From assembly GCF_023701945.1 (NCBI RefSeq), contig NZ_JABAEF010000018.1:62001-126000 (forward strand): 64,000 bases of DNA, read 5' to 3'. The position numbers and the translations under genes are program-made. This stretch comes from Rhizobium sp. CG5. Its GTDB lineage: Bacteria; Pseudomonadota; Alphaproteobacteria; Rhizobiales; Rhizobiaceae. Below are positions 1-8,892 of this stretch, one piece after another; position 1 is the first letter of the stretch; each line of letters opens with the position of its first letter. The notes under the pieces are model-generated. The model saw nothing but the letters and a program-made list of their open reading frames with translations. It had not been told where the DNA came from and made no database searches.

Positions 1-245
1 CCTTCGCACAATAGCAACAACCGGCCGGCGACGGGGTGGAAGATCGCCTCGTAGAGATCGTCGCCGATCGTCTTGCCACCCGCCGCATGCCAGATCGGCA
101 GGGCCACCCATTCGCCGATCATCGGCACATGGCCGGCCTCAAACAGCGCATGGGACGGCGCTTCCAGGACCTTCAGATTGGCGGCCATCTTCTGCGGGTC
201 GTCGCCCGTTCCGGAGCGATAGGGGCCGGCAATCAGGATCAGCAT
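1..245 (-). CDS. Nucleoside 2-deoxyribosyltransferase-like (DUF4406-type) protein, partial
   Basis: The C-terminal part runs off the left edge; 81 codons are visible. The protein opens MLILIAGPYRSGTGDDP, a nucleotide-binding-type start seen in DUF4406 and deoxyribosyltransferase-like proteins, and continues with a GHVPMIGEW stretch typical of that fold. Start ATG at 245 is preceded by AAGGAG seven bases upstream. It is divergent from the DeoR-type regulator gene at 374, so the two may share control across the 128-bp gap. The substrate is unknown; a role in nucleotide or sugar metabolism is inference from the fold and the DeoR neighbour. Confidence 0.6.
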   Translation of the reverse strand, partial: MLILIAGPYRSGTGDDPQKMAANLKVLEAPSHALFEAGHVPMIGEWVALPIWHAAGGKTIGDDLYEAIFHPVAGRLLLLCE

Positions 246-291
246 GTCTTTCTCCTTGGTGTTTTGCTCCCGCCTCATGCGGGAATTTGCA

Positions 292-350
292 CGATAATGC
301 GTGATTTTTCTTGATTGTCGAGTCATCTGAATGCTATTTGTGGATTATCG
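292..350. promoter_or_regulatory. Possible DeoR operator: widely spaced inverted repeat
   Basis: CGATAAT at 292-298 is mirrored by ATTATCG at 344-350 in the gap between two divergent genes, with a related ATTGTCG between them. DeoR-family repressors often bind repeated short boxes near their own promoter. The arms are only 7 bp, so chance is possible. Confidence 0.25.
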
Positions 351-373
351 TAAATTTTCGTGCAGGAGTCGGC

Positions 374-1129
374 ATGCTGACCGAGCAGCGCAAGGCGCTT
401 ATTCTCGCCGCCCTTCAGAGCCGCGGCCAGGCGGTGGCCAAGGATCTGGCGGTGGAGCTTGGCGTCTCGGAGGACACGATCCGCCGCGACATGCGCGACA
501 TGGCGGCCGCCGGGCTGTTGAAGCGGGTGCATGGCGGCGCCCTGCCGCTGTCGCCCGAGCTGCCGGATCTGACCGTCCGCCGCAGCCTTTCGTCCGACGT
601 CAAATCGGCGCTGGGGGCGAAGGCCGCAAGCCTGATCCAGCCGGGGCAGATGGTGTTTCTCGATGGCGGCACGACGACGGCTGCAATCGCCCGCCACCTG
701 CCGCGCGATATCGCGCTCACCATCGCCACCCACAGCCCGACGATCGCCGCCGAATTCGAGCATCACGTCCACATCGAGGTGATCCTGATCGGCGGGCGGC
801 TCTACAAGCATTCGATGGTCTCGGTCGGGGCGACGGCGATGTCCGCCATCGACGCGCTGCGCCCGGACCTGTTCTTCCTCGGCGTGACGGCGGTGCATGC
901 CGTACACGGGCTGTCGACGGGCGATTTCGAGGAGGCGGCGATCAAGCGGCATATCGCTGAGGCGAGTGCGGAGACCTACCTGACGGCGACCACAGACAAA
1001 CTCGACCGCCTGTCGCCCTGCCGGATCATGGCCCTCGACAAACTGTCGGGCCTGATCGTGCCGGCGGATACGGACGAGGCGGTGCTGGCACCCTATCGGG
1101 CGACGGGGATAGCGGTGATGGCGGGGTGA
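374..1129 (+). CDS. DeoR/GlpR-family transcriptional regulator
   Basis: A 251-aa protein of normal DeoR-family length. An N-terminal winged helix (about residues 5-57) carries the family signature around VSEDTIRRDMRDM and ends in the typical KRVHGGA wing. The C-terminal DeoRC sugar-phosphate sensor domain (about 75-235) includes the conserved FLDGGTTTAAIA phosphate-binding region. Such proteins usually repress sugar or nucleoside catabolic genes until a phosphorylated intermediate binds. The reading frame extends upstream to 311, but ATG 374 has GGAG at the right spacing and gives the canonical start MLTEQRK. It is divergent from the deoxyribosyltransferase-like gene, a plausible target. Confidence 0.85.
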   Translation: MLTEQRKALILAALQSRGQAVAKDLAVELGVSEDTIRRDMRDMAAAGLLKRVHGGALPLSPELPDLTVRRSLSSDVKSALGAKAASLIQPGQMVFLDGGTTTAAIARHLPRDIALTIATHSPTIAAEFEHHVHIEVILIGGRLYKHSMVSVGATAMSAIDALRPDLFFLGVTAVHAVHGLSTGDFEEAAIKRHIAEASAETYLTATTDKLDRLSPCRIMALDKLSGLIVPADTDEAVLAPYRATGIAVMAG

Positions 1130-1218
1130 GCGGTTGGGCGCTCATTTTTCGCTCTTATTTGAGCTATATTTTTGCGATATTGCTTGCTGAGGAGTAGTTG
1201 GGAAGAGGACAAATAACA

Positions 1219-1599
1219 ATGCAGATTACCATCTCCTCAAGCGAAGCCATCGAGATCATTTCTGCACGGTATGCCGGCAGCAAACCAATATCAAAGAACC
1301 CTCGTCCTGCGGATGCACAGTCTTTGGCTTGGTGGACGTCTAGCCCAAAAGATGAGCGCGTTGAGCAGGATCGGAAACGTGCGGCTCTTTCGCTTTACAT
1401 GGATATTGCGTCGCGAGCGGTACAAGGTCTTCCGCCAAATACATTCCCAGCCGCATTCGCTTTTATTGATAGGACACGATATCGGCCGGACAAAGGAGTG
1501 ATCAAGGCGCTCCTTCAAGCTGGAGCAATTGAGGAGTGCTTCGTCGCGAATGAGCTATGCTTTTCCCTGACAGTAGGCGGACAGCGGCTCATCTCTTAA
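1219..1599 (+). CDS. Hypothetical protein, 126 aa, lower GC
   Basis: Not recognised. The protein is soluble, without signal peptide or membrane segment, and mixes a charged N-terminal half with a C-terminal part that looks helical. Base composition is clearly lower in GC than the neighbours, and the codon choice is mixed, suggesting an acquired gene. ATG 1219 follows an A-rich stretch with a GGAAGAGGAC motif further upstream, so the ribosome site is only moderate. It stands alone between the DeoR gene and the convergent asparaginase gene. Confidence 0.5.
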   Translation: MQITISSSEAIEIISARYAGSKPISKNPRPADAQSLAWWTSSPKDERVEQDRKRAALSLYMDIASRAVQGLPPNTFPAAFAFIDRTRYRPDKGVIKALLQAGAIEECFVANELCFSLTVGGQRLIS

Positions 1600-1727
1600 G
1601 TGCCGCTGGGGGCCACCCGCGAGATAGAGTGAATAGTCGGGGCGCTTGGCGCCGCCAAAATCCACTGCGATTGAATCCACCCGCCATCCGTTCCGATATC
1701 GATCGGATCCAACCTCCCGCCTCACAA

Positions 1728-2735
1728 TCATCCAAACAGCACATCCGTCACCCTGACATCGCCCACTGCCCGGCGGTTCCAGTTGTGCATGGTGTGGTTG
1801 GCCATGCCCATCAGAGAGGCCTGCTCGGGGCTGTCCTGCTCGACATAGCGGGCTAGCAAAGCGGCGATCATCGCTTCGGCGGCGCGGGTGGTGCCGTCTT
1901 CGCATTTGACCGCAATCGACAGGCCCTGGTCCGGCAGAATGGCGCAGAACACGCCTTCGGCGCCGGTTTTTGCGAAGATTTTTCCGGGTGCGATCTGCAT
2001 GATCTCGGTGCAGGCGCGCTTGGTGCCGGCGACATAGAAGGGTTCCGCCATGCAGGCCTCGATCAGGCGTTTCGAGGCTTTGGCGCGCAAGGGTTCAAGG
2101 CCGGTGCCGGTGGCCATTTTGGCGAAACCGTGGGCGAGACCCTTCAGCGGCACGGCATAGGTCGGGATCGAGCAGCCGTCGGTGCCGCAGGTCTCGGTGC
2201 CCAGATGCGCGCCGGTCAGGCTCTGCATGGTGGCGCGGATTTCGGCCTGCAGCGGGTGATCGTATTCGACATAGCCCTTGGGATCATGGCCCATGTGGCA
2301 GCAGGCGCAGACGAAGCCGGAATGTTTGCCCGAGCAATTGTTGTGAAGCGCCGTCGGCCGGTCCATGGTGCGGGCCTGGTGGATCAGGGTGTTCTGGTCA
2401 AACGACCAGTGGGCGCCGCATTCCAGCGTGTCGACATCGCGGCCGGCGCGGGCCAGCATCGAAGCTGCAAGCTCGGCATGGGCGTCTTCGCCGGAATGGG
2501 AGGCGCAGGCGAAGGCCAGTTCCTTGTTGCCGAAGCCATAGGCGTCGGCCGCACCGCTTTCGACCAGCGGCAGTGCCTGCATGGCCTTGCAGGCCGAGCG
2601 CGGGAAGACAGGGGTGTCGATGTCGCCGGCGGCAAACACCACGGCGCCATCGCCATCGACCACCACGGCCATGCCGCGATGGCGGCTTTCGACCAGCGTG
2701 CCGCGGGTCACTTCAACGGTAACGGGATTGTGCAT
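1728..2735 (-). CDS. L-asparaginase II (rhizobial type, PF06089)
   Basis: Hydrolyses L-asparagine to aspartate and ammonia. At 335 aa it matches the Rhizobium etli-type asparaginases, unrelated to E. coli AnsA/AnsB and resembling serine beta-lactamases in fold. The catalytic SxxK motif is visible as PRSACK near residues 47-50. The zinc-site cysteines and lysine are visible in NNCSGKHSGF and CGTDGCS, as described for ReAV. Start ATG 2735 has GAGG seven bases upstream; an in-frame TTG six bases earlier is less likely. It is divergent from the DUF3750 gene. No asparagine permease or aspartase sits beside it, so it resembles the stand-alone constitutive rhizobial enzyme rather than an ansPAB operon. 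Confidence 0.9.
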   Translation of the reverse strand: MHNPVTVEVTRGTLVESRHRGMAVVVDGDGAVVFAAGDIDTPVFPRSACKAMQALPLVESGAADAYGFGNKELAFACASHSGEDAHAELAASMLARAGRDVDTLECGAHWSFDQNTLIHQARTMDRPTALHNNCSGKHSGFVCACCHMGHDPKGYVEYDHPLQAEIRATMQSLTGAHLGTETCGTDGCSIPTYAVPLKGLAHGFAKMATGTGLEPLRAKASKRLIEACMAEPFYVAGTKRACTEIMQIAPGKIFAKTGAEGVFCAILPDQGLSIAVKCEDGTTRAAEAMIAALLARYVEQDSPEQASLMGMANHTMHNWNRRAVGDVRVTDVLFG

Positions 2736-2807
2736 CTGCAAGCCTCAAAAAATTCCTGATTTGCATCGCTCATAGCAAACCACGATCCGATGCACGAGGC
2801 TTTGCCC

Positions 2808-3545
2808 ATGAAATTCCTGAAACGACTGGTGCTGGCCGTGCTGGTGATCTTCGTGCTGCCGACGCTGGTCTCGGCCGGGCTCTGGGTCATCAAGGAGCGG
2901 CCGGCCAATTGGCGCGATGCCGACTGGTCGTCCTCCGGGCAATTGCCGCCGGCGCGGGAAGATCGCGAGGCGGCTATCTATGTGTTTTCGGCGATGACCG
3001 GCGGTTTGAAGGGCGCCATTGCCAGCCATGCCTGGATCGTCACCAAGCAGAAGGGCGGCGCGGAGTATCAACGCTATGACAAGGTCGGCTGGGGCAGCCC
3101 TATCCGCCGCAACCATCGCCCGCCGGATGCCTATTGGTATTCCAATGCGCCGCGGCTGGTGACGGAAGTGCATGGCGAGGCGGCTGAAAGGCTGATCCCC
3201 AAAGTCGAGCAGGCGATCGCCGACTATCCCTATGGCATGGCCGGCGGCTACCGCATCTATCCCGGCCCGAACTCCAATACTTTCGTGGCGCATGTGCTGC
3301 GACAAGTGCCGGAACTTGGCGCCGTGCTGCCGTCCGATGCGGTCGGCCGGGATTATCTGGCGGAGGGACGGGTGTTTTCGATCGACGCGGACGGCCGCGA
3401 CATGCACCTGACCTATGACGGGCTGATTGGACTGGCGGCCGGCGTGCGCAGCGGGCTGGAAGTGCATTTCCTAGGGCTGGTGGCCGGCATCGATGTGCAG
3501 AATCCGGGCCTGAAGGTGCCGGGGCTTGGAACCTGGCGCTTCTGA
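2808..3545 (+). CDS. DUF3750-type membrane-anchored protein
   Basis: 245 aa. Residues 1-28 form a positively charged start and one hydrophobic segment (KFLKRLVLAVLVIFVLPTLV), a signal anchor or signal peptide. The rest is a periplasmic-type domain with conserved-looking HAWIVTKQ and YPGPNSNTFVAHVLR stretches, which fit the DUF3750 family; the GPNSNTF region suggests a cysteine-peptidase-like or permuted-papain-like fold, but this is inference. ATG 2808 has GAGG eight bases upstream; an upstream in-frame ATG at 2790 would spoil the signal sequence. The stop is four bases from the convergent OGT-like gene. Confidence 0.7.
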   Translation: MKFLKRLVLAVLVIFVLPTLVSAGLWVIKERPANWRDADWSSSGQLPPAREDREAAIYVFSAMTGGLKGAIASHAWIVTKQKGGAEYQRYDKVGWGSPIRRNHRPPDAYWYSNAPRLVTEVHGEAAERLIPKVEQAIADYPYGMAGGYRIYPGPNSNTFVAHVLRQVPELGAVLPSDAVGRDYLAEGRVFSIDADGRDMHLTYDGLIGLAAGVRSGLEVHFLGLVAGIDVQNPGLKVPGLGTWRF

Positions 3546-3549
3546 GCGG

Positions 3550-5469
3550 TCAACGGCTGGTGAAGGGCGTGGAGCGTGCCGGCAGGGCTGGAACATCGAT
3601 GTGGTCGGGCGGCTGCCCTGCCCTGGCCCGCTCGGCCATCATTTCATAGCCGCGCTCCAGATGGCGGGTGAAGCGTTCGCTGTCGAACAGCGGCGCGAGG
3701 AAGCGGTTGCTCTCCAGCCGCTGGCGAATCCCACGAAGAGCTGCGGGATCGGCGGCCAGCCGCACCGCCCGATCGACGAAATCGGCGGGATTGTCGGCCA
3801 CCAGTTCCGGCACACCGGCGGCCTTCAGCAGGCTTTCGGAGACCCGCGCGGCAAAGGCCGTTCCCTTTTTCGTCAAGACAGGCAATCCGGCCCAGAGCAT
3901 GTCGGATGTGGTGGTGTGGCCGTTATAGGGGAAGGTATCGAGGCCGAGATCGGCGAGCGGCAGGCGCGACACATGCTCGGCATAGGGCCGGTTGCCGGCA
4001 AAGACGATGCGGGTGGGAGACACGCCCTTCTCCGTCAGGGCGGCACCGAGATTGCGCCGGGCGATATCGGCGCCGCAGAGGATCCAGAACACGCTGTCCG
4101 GCACGGCGTTCAGCACCTCGGCCCACAGATCAACGGCGCCCGGCGTGATCTTGTAGGTGGCATTGAACGAGGCAAAGACAAAGGCGTCCTGTGGGAGGCC
4201 GTGGGCGGCGCGCGTCGAAGGTTGCGGCAGGGGGCGGGCCAGGGCCGTATTGGCCTGGTAGGTCTCCTGCAGGCGGCAGAGTTTTTCCGAATAGAAGGGC
4301 CGGCTGCTGTCGGGCGTCACCACGGGATCGGCGATGACATAGTCGAGATCGACGCCGGTGACGCTGCCGGGAAAGCCGAGATAGGTGACCTTGACCGGCG
4401 CATCTGAGAGATGGACGATCTCGAGCCGTGCGCCCATCGTGTGGCCCTTGAGATCGACGAGGATGTCGATGCCAAGATCGCGGATCATCTCTACCACCTG
4501 CGCGTCGCTCAGATCGAAGACCGGCACGATCGAGCGGCGCAGCGCCTCCGGCCAGTTGGCCTGCTGGGTGGCGGCATGGCGCTCGGTATGGCAGAGCAAC
4601 ACGATCTCGAATTTCTCCGGATCGTGTGCCGCCATCACCTCGCGAAACAGCGTCATGGTGGCGTGGCCAAAAAAGTCATTGGAGAGATAGGCAACGCGGA
4701 TCTTCGTCCCCGGGGCTGAAAACGGCCGGCGCGGCACCGGCTGGCCGAGCCGGCCGGCGGAAAATTTCCGGGTCTCGTTGCTGGGGCGGCTGTTGAGCGC
4801 CTCATTCTCGCTCCAGAGGATACGGGCGAGCGGCGCCTCGCGCTGCAGCAGACGCTCGGCGTCCGGCCGGTCGGGGTCGGCCATCAGCGTTTCATAGGCC
4901 CGCATGGCCTCGAAATCGCAGACCTCGCGGGCGACGGTGTAGCGGGTCGACAGCAGGAAGGCATCGTCAGGGGCGGCGGCCAGCGCCGAGGTCAGAAAGG
5001 CGTAGAGTTCGTCGAAGCGGCCGGACAGCCTGTAGTGGTTGATCATCAGCGCCATATGCTGCGGATTGGCGCGATCAAGGCTTGCCAGCAATGGTTCAAG
5101 ATCGCCGCGCCGGCCATTGGAAAACAGCAGGTTGGCCACCGTAAAGGCGAGGTCGGCGTCCGTGGGATTGAGCTGTGCGGCGCGCGGGCCGATCTTCAGC
5201 ACCGCCTCGGTCAGGCCGAGCGCCAGGTAGAGCCGCACGGCAATCTTCATGAAACTCGCCGCCTTGTCGCCGGCAAAGCCGCCGGCCTGGGCAAAGGCAT
5301 GCGCTGCGGCCAGCTGGTCGCCGGTCTTCAGGTGGATATTGCCGATCAGCGCCAAAGGGCCGACCGAGGCCGGATTGCCGGGGATGACGGCAGACTTGGC
5401 GAGCGACAGGGCCGCATCGTAGCGACCCGCCTGATAATCGCGCACCGCCTTTTCAAGTGAACCCTTCAT
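3550..5469 (-). CDS. TPR plus O-GlcNAc transferase-like (GT41) protein
   Basis: 639 aa. The N-terminal 200 residues are helical TPR-like repeats. The C-terminal half is a Glyco_transf_41 domain with hallmark blocks DILVDLKGHTMGARLEI, PVKVTYLGFPGSVTG, FASFNATYKITP and DTFPYNGHTTTSDMLWAGLP. Eukaryotic OGT adds GlcNAc to Ser/Thr; bacterial relatives glycosylate proteins such as flagellins or adhesins. The target here is unknown. The frame extends to 5586 but the TPR region begins at MKGSLEKA (5469), which follows a G-rich site. It is monocistronic and is followed by the convergent DUF3750 gene. A solitary flagellin gene lies 32 kb away, but linkage is speculative. Confidence 0.85.
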   Translation of the reverse strand: MKGSLEKAVRDYQAGRYDAALSLAKSAVIPGNPASVGPLALIGNIHLKTGDQLAAAHAFAQAGGFAGDKAASFMKIAVRLYLALGLTEAVLKIGPRAAQLNPTDADLAFTVANLLFSNGRRGDLEPLLASLDRANPQHMALMINHYRLSGRFDELYAFLTSALAAAPDDAFLLSTRYTVAREVCDFEAMRAYETLMADPDRPDAERLLQREAPLARILWSENEALNSRPSNETRKFSAGRLGQPVPRRPFSAPGTKIRVAYLSNDFFGHATMTLFREVMAAHDPEKFEIVLLCHTERHAATQQANWPEALRRSIVPVFDLSDAQVVEMIRDLGIDILVDLKGHTMGARLEIVHLSDAPVKVTYLGFPGSVTGVDLDYVIADPVVTPDSSRPFYSEKLCRLQETYQANTALARPLPQPSTRAAHGLPQDAFVFASFNATYKITPGAVDLWAEVLNAVPDSVFWILCGADIARRNLGAALTEKGVSPTRIVFAGNRPYAEHVSRLPLADLGLDTFPYNGHTTTSDMLWAGLPVLTKKGTAFAARVSESLLKAAGVPELVADNPADFVDRAVRLAADPAALRGIRQRLESNRFLAPLFDSERFTRHLERGYEMMAERARAGQPPDHIDVPALPARSTPFTSR

Positions 5470-5584
5470 GCCGTCCGTCCCCGCCATCCAAGGCGCCCGA
5501 TCCGGTCGCCCCCGTTGCGGCCAGCGGTAGAGCCGCACCGTTGCACGAAACTGGCCATCCCGCCTGTTGTGATCGGTAGAATGC

Positions 5585-5610
5585 AAAAAGGGCCGCGCGA
5601 GGCGGCCCTT
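5585..5610 (-). terminator. Rho-independent terminator of the 24-codon gene
   Basis: A perfect 9-bp stem (5588-5596 with 5602-5610) closes a 5-nt loop. Read on the minus strand it is followed by a run of five T residues. It ends a short minus-strand unit that starts near 5850 and lies outside the OGT gene's start. Confidence 0.75.
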
Positions 5611-5672
5611 CCATGAGTTTGGTCCTGTTTCAGACCCGGACCGCCGGTCAGGCGACCCGTAGGAAGGCGCGT

Positions 5673-5747
5673 TCAGGCCGAGGGCTGCCCCGTCAAAACC
5701 ATCACCTTAACCATGTCACGAACACAGACCGAAATCTCATTAGACAT
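5673..5747 (-). CDS. 24-aa small protein with strong ribosome-binding site
   Basis: Too short for ordinary gene calling. The minus strand shows AGGAAGGTGATCCA directly before ATG 5747, an excellent Shine-Dalgarno, then 24 codons and TGA. The product starts MSNEISVCVRDMVKVMV and ends LTGQPSA: a mildly amphipathic peptide with one Cys, no signal peptide. A perfect terminator follows 62 bp downstream, and a 32-bp dyad lies about 70 bp upstream, so the unit has its own control and end. It is not a translated piece of either neighbour. Alternatively it is a leader peptide or an sRNA with a coding segment. No family was recognised. Confidence 0.5.
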   Translation of the reverse strand: MSNEISVCVRDMVKVMVLTGQPSA

Positions 5748-5815
5748 TGGATCACCTTCCTTTCGTTACGTTGTCGATGATCAAAAGGTAGGCGTGACGG
5801 TCGACGTCTGCAAGC

Positions 5816-5847
5816 CACATATTGTAAAACACCTGAGGCAATATGTG
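5816..5847. promoter_or_regulatory. 32-bp dyad upstream of the small-protein gene
   Basis: CACATATTG at 5816-5824 is mirrored perfectly by CAATATGTG at 5839-5847 with a 14-bp spacer. It sits about 70 bp before the 24-codon gene in an AT-richer stretch and may be an operator for a dimeric regulator. On the minus strand a TACAAT lies inside it, a possible -10 box. Confidence 0.45.
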
Positions 5848-5907
5848 AGTTGCATTGCAGCAAAACTGGCTTATCATACGCCAACTTCCCAATGAGATTC
5901 CCTGGAC

Positions 5908-6909
5908 TTAGCCGATCTGCATGACGATCTTGCCGATATGCCGGCTGCTTTCCATCAGCCGATGGGCCTCGACCACATCCTCGAAACCGACCACCGTATG
6001 GATGACAGGCGCCACCGTTCCGGCCTCCAAGAGCGGCCAGACCTGCGCCAGCAACTCGTCGCGGATGCCGCGTTTTTCTTCTGCCGTGCGCGGCCGCATG
6101 GTGGAGCCGGTGACCGTCAGGCGCTTGACCATGATCGGCCGCAGATCGACCTTGTCGGCCACCGCACCGCCCAGAAAAGCGATGATCGACAGGCAGCCGT
6201 CCTTGGCGAGCACGGAGAGGTTCTTGTCGAAATAGGCAGCCCCTATCATGTCGAGTACGATGTCGACGCCGCGCTTGCCGGTCTCGGCCTTGACCACTTC
6301 GGCGAAATCCTCGGTCTTGTAATTGATGGCGCGGCTGGCGCCCAGCCCAATGCAGGCCTGGCATTTCTCCACTGACCCGGCCGTCGTGTAGACGGTGGCG
6401 CCGAAGGCCTTTGCCAGCTGGATCGCCGTGGTGCCGATGCCGGACGTGCCGCCATGGATCAGCACGGTCTCGCCTTCGGTGAGGCCAGCCATCTGGAACA
6501 GATTGGCCCAGACGGTGAAGAAGGTTTCCGGCAGCGCCGCAGCCCTGACCGCATCATAGCCTTTCGGAAACGGCAGCGCCTGGCCGGCGGGCAGGACGCA
6601 GTACTCTGCATAACCGCCGCCATTGGCCAGCCCGCAGACACGATCGCCCAGCGCATACTCGGTCACATCGGCCCCGAGCGCCACCACTTCGCCGGCCACT
6701 TCGAGGCCAAGGATCGGGCTTGCATCTTTGGGCGCCGGATAGGTGCCCTGGCGCTGCGCCACATCGGGCCGGTTGACGCCGGCTGCTTCGACCTTCAGCA
6801 GGATCTCGCCTGGCCCCGGCTGCGGCACCGGGCCGGTCGAAAACGCCATGACCTCCGGAGCGCCGAAGGCGGGCAGATCGACAAAACGCATGGTGGCGGT
6901 AAGGGTCAT
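5908..6909 (-). CDS. NAD(P)H-quinone oxidoreductase, PIG3/zeta-crystallin type
   Basis: 333 aa, medium-chain dehydrogenase/reductase without structural zinc. The N-terminal GroES-like domain contains the conserved EVAGEVVALG and VNRPDVAQRQG stretches. The NADPH-binding Rossmann domain has GGTSGIGTTAIQLAKA near residue 150. The length fits the TP53I3/PIG3 quinone-oxidoreductase group, which reduces quinones by one electron using NADPH. The start at 6909 has AGGAG seven bases upstream; the open frame extends further to 6945 but lacks a comparable site. Likely monocistronic; the physiological substrate is unknown. Confidence 0.85.
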   Translation of the reverse strand: MTLTATMRFVDLPAFGAPEVMAFSTGPVPQPGPGEILLKVEAAGVNRPDVAQRQGTYPAPKDASPILGLEVAGEVVALGADVTEYALGDRVCGLANGGGYAEYCVLPAGQALPFPKGYDAVRAAALPETFFTVWANLFQMAGLTEGETVLIHGGTSGIGTTAIQLAKAFGATVYTTAGSVEKCQACIGLGASRAINYKTEDFAEVVKAETGKRGVDIVLDMIGAAYFDKNLSVLAKDGCLSIIAFLGGAVADKVDLRPIMVKRLTVTGSTMRPRTAEEKRGIRDELLAQVWPLLEAGTVAPVIHTVVGFEDVVEAHRLMESSRHIGKIVMQIG

Positions 6910-6992
6910 CGAGGAACTCCTGTGCATCGTTTCCGTGATCAGCACATAGAGCAGGGCCTCTGTGTTGAAAAGGAGGTCGATTGCCGCGGCCC

Positions 6993-8798
6993 CTACTCCG
7001 TCTGCCCGAACTCCCGCAGCACCAGGCCGCTGTCGCTGTCCTTGGCGCGTTTCTTGACCTCGGCGATCTCGGCGCTGACACGGTTGATATCGTCGAGCAC
7101 CAGGCCGCGGGGCAGCGACAGAACGCCGATCGAGCAGCGCATCAGGGCAAAATCCCGCTCGACGCCCGAGCGATCATGGCCGCGGATATGGCCGCTCAAC
7201 CGGTCGCTGTCGGAATAGAGGGTGATGACATCGTCGTGGAAATCCGACAGCAGCCGGTCGAGGATCTCGGTCAGTTCCGCTTCCGTCCAGTCGCTGACGC
7301 CGATGAAGAAATCGTCGCCGCCGACATGGCCGAGAAAATCGCCTTCGGAGAAGAAGTAGCGGCGCAGCAGGGCGGCAAACAGGCTGATGGCATGGTCGCC
7401 GAGGTGAAAGCCGTAGTGATCGTTGAACGGTTTGAAATTGTCGAAATCGCAATAGCAGAAAAAGCGGTCTTCATCGCCGTCGCGGCCGGAATCCTGCATG
7501 AAGTCGCGGATGGCGTGGTTGCCCGGCAGGCCGGTCAGCGGGTTCTGGTCCTGGGCCAGCTTCAGCTGCTTCTCGTTGATGACGCGGATCAGCGAGGCGG
7601 CCGAGACGACGCCGGCATAGCGCATGTTCTCGGTCAGCAGCACGCAGTCGCTGCCCTCCATATTGGCAAAGATCGACATCAGCCGATCGGCATCGGCATC
7701 GAGCCCGACGATCGGGGCGCGGTCGACGAAATGGGAGATCGAGCGCTCGTAGACCTTGTTCTTCAGGAGATCGCGGCCGAAAGGCTGGTAGATGAATTCC
7801 TTGAGGTGGAATTCGTTGATGATGCCGCGCGGTTCGCCATTGGCGTTGAGCACCGGAAAGAAGGACTGGCGCGGATTGCGGCGGAACAGGTCGAAGACGC
7901 TGTCGATGCTTTCGTGTTCAAACACGGTCGGCAGGCGCTCGATCTGCTTGCGGATCAGGATTTCGTCGAGCGATTGGGTGCTGCGACGGCTCTTGCCGAT
8001 ATCCTGCAGGTGCGGAAAGGACGGTTTCAGCTCCGACAGGAAGGTGGTCGGCTTGGCGATGAACCAGCCCTGCACCAGATCGACGCCGAATTCCCGGCAG
8101 GTGACGAATTCCTGCTCGGTCTCGATGCCTTCGGCAATCACCCGGACGCCGAGCACATGGGCGATGTTGACGATGTTCTTGACCAGGTGGCGGCGGCGCG
8201 GGCTCTTGTCGAGATCGGCGATGAGATGGCGGTCGATCTTCATGTAGTCGATCGGATAGTCGCAGAGCAGCTTCATTTCAGCGTGGCCGACGCCGAAGTC
8301 GTCGATCGCCAGCTTGAAGCCGGCGCGGCGCATGCGATCGACCAGATCGGGGAACTCCGGCACCTGGGTATTGTCGAAGCGTTCCGACAGTTCAAAGCAG
8401 ATCGACGATGGCGGGATATTCGCCTTGGCGAGATGGGCCAGCAGCGATTCGATCAGCACCTTGCCATGCGGGATCAGCCGGACGTCGAGATTGAGAAACA
8501 GGGTGGCGCTGGCGAAATCGGGAATGGTGGCGAATTTGGCAAGCGCCCGGCTGGAGACCATCTGCTCCAGCGCCAGCAGATGGCCGGTTGCAGCGGCCTG
8601 ATCGAGAATCTCGAGCGGCGTGTTGAAACCGATCCTCTCCTGGCCGCGCATCAGCGATTCATAGCCGAAGACGACACCCGTGCCGACCTCGACGATCGGC
8701 TGAAAGGCATTCTCGACAACCAGCTTAGCCAATGTCAGAAGCTGATCATTGGCGAACCGGCGCAAAACTCCGGTCTCCACCGCGGCACTCAAGTTCAT
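6993..8798 (-). CDS. EAL-CBS-GGDEF cyclic-di-GMP protein
   Basis: 601 aa with the fixed order EAL (about 25-255), paired CBS domains (about 285-405) and GGDEF (about 430-590). The phosphodiesterase motifs are largely intact: YESLMRG in place of EALxR, LAIDDFGVGH, YMKIDRH and AEGIETEQEF. The cyclase site reads GHVGGDDFFIGV, a GGDDF variant usually compatible with activity, with FNDHYGFHLGD before it. CBS pairs commonly bind adenine nucleotides and would gate the balance. There is no membrane segment, so it is cytoplasmic. The start at 8798 is preceded by GGAGA. Which activity dominates cannot be read from the sequence. Confidence 0.9.
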   Translation of the reverse strand: MNLSAAVETGVLRRFANDQLLTLAKLVVENAFQPIVEVGTGVVFGYESLMRGQERIGFNTPLEILDQAAATGHLLALEQMVSSRALAKFATIPDFASATLFLNLDVRLIPHGKVLIESLLAHLAKANIPPSSICFELSERFDNTQVPEFPDLVDRMRRAGFKLAIDDFGVGHAEMKLLCDYPIDYMKIDRHLIADLDKSPRRRHLVKNIVNIAHVLGVRVIAEGIETEQEFVTCREFGVDLVQGWFIAKPTTFLSELKPSFPHLQDIGKSRRSTQSLDEILIRKQIERLPTVFEHESIDSVFDLFRRNPRQSFFPVLNANGEPRGIINEFHLKEFIYQPFGRDLLKNKVYERSISHFVDRAPIVGLDADADRLMSIFANMEGSDCVLLTENMRYAGVVSAASLIRVINEKQLKLAQDQNPLTGLPGNHAIRDFMQDSGRDGDEDRFFCYCDFDNFKPFNDHYGFHLGDHAISLFAALLRRYFFSEGDFLGHVGGDDFFIGVSDWTEAELTEILDRLLSDFHDDVITLYSDSDRLSGHIRGHDRSGVERDFALMRCSIGVLSLPRGLVLDDINRVSAEIAEVKKRAKDSDSGLVLREFGQTE

Positions 8799-8892
8799 GA
8801 TCTTCTCCAAAAGTCCTTGTGTTTTATAGCAAGGACCTTCCGGGCAAATCCTCAAGATTTCCTTGCCGAGACGGAAATGGAGGATGAAACTT

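Noticed and set aside
323..952. Long open frame antisense to the DeoR gene
   Set aside because: High-GC shadow; Arg/His-rich composition with no motif, while the sense frame has full DeoR domains.
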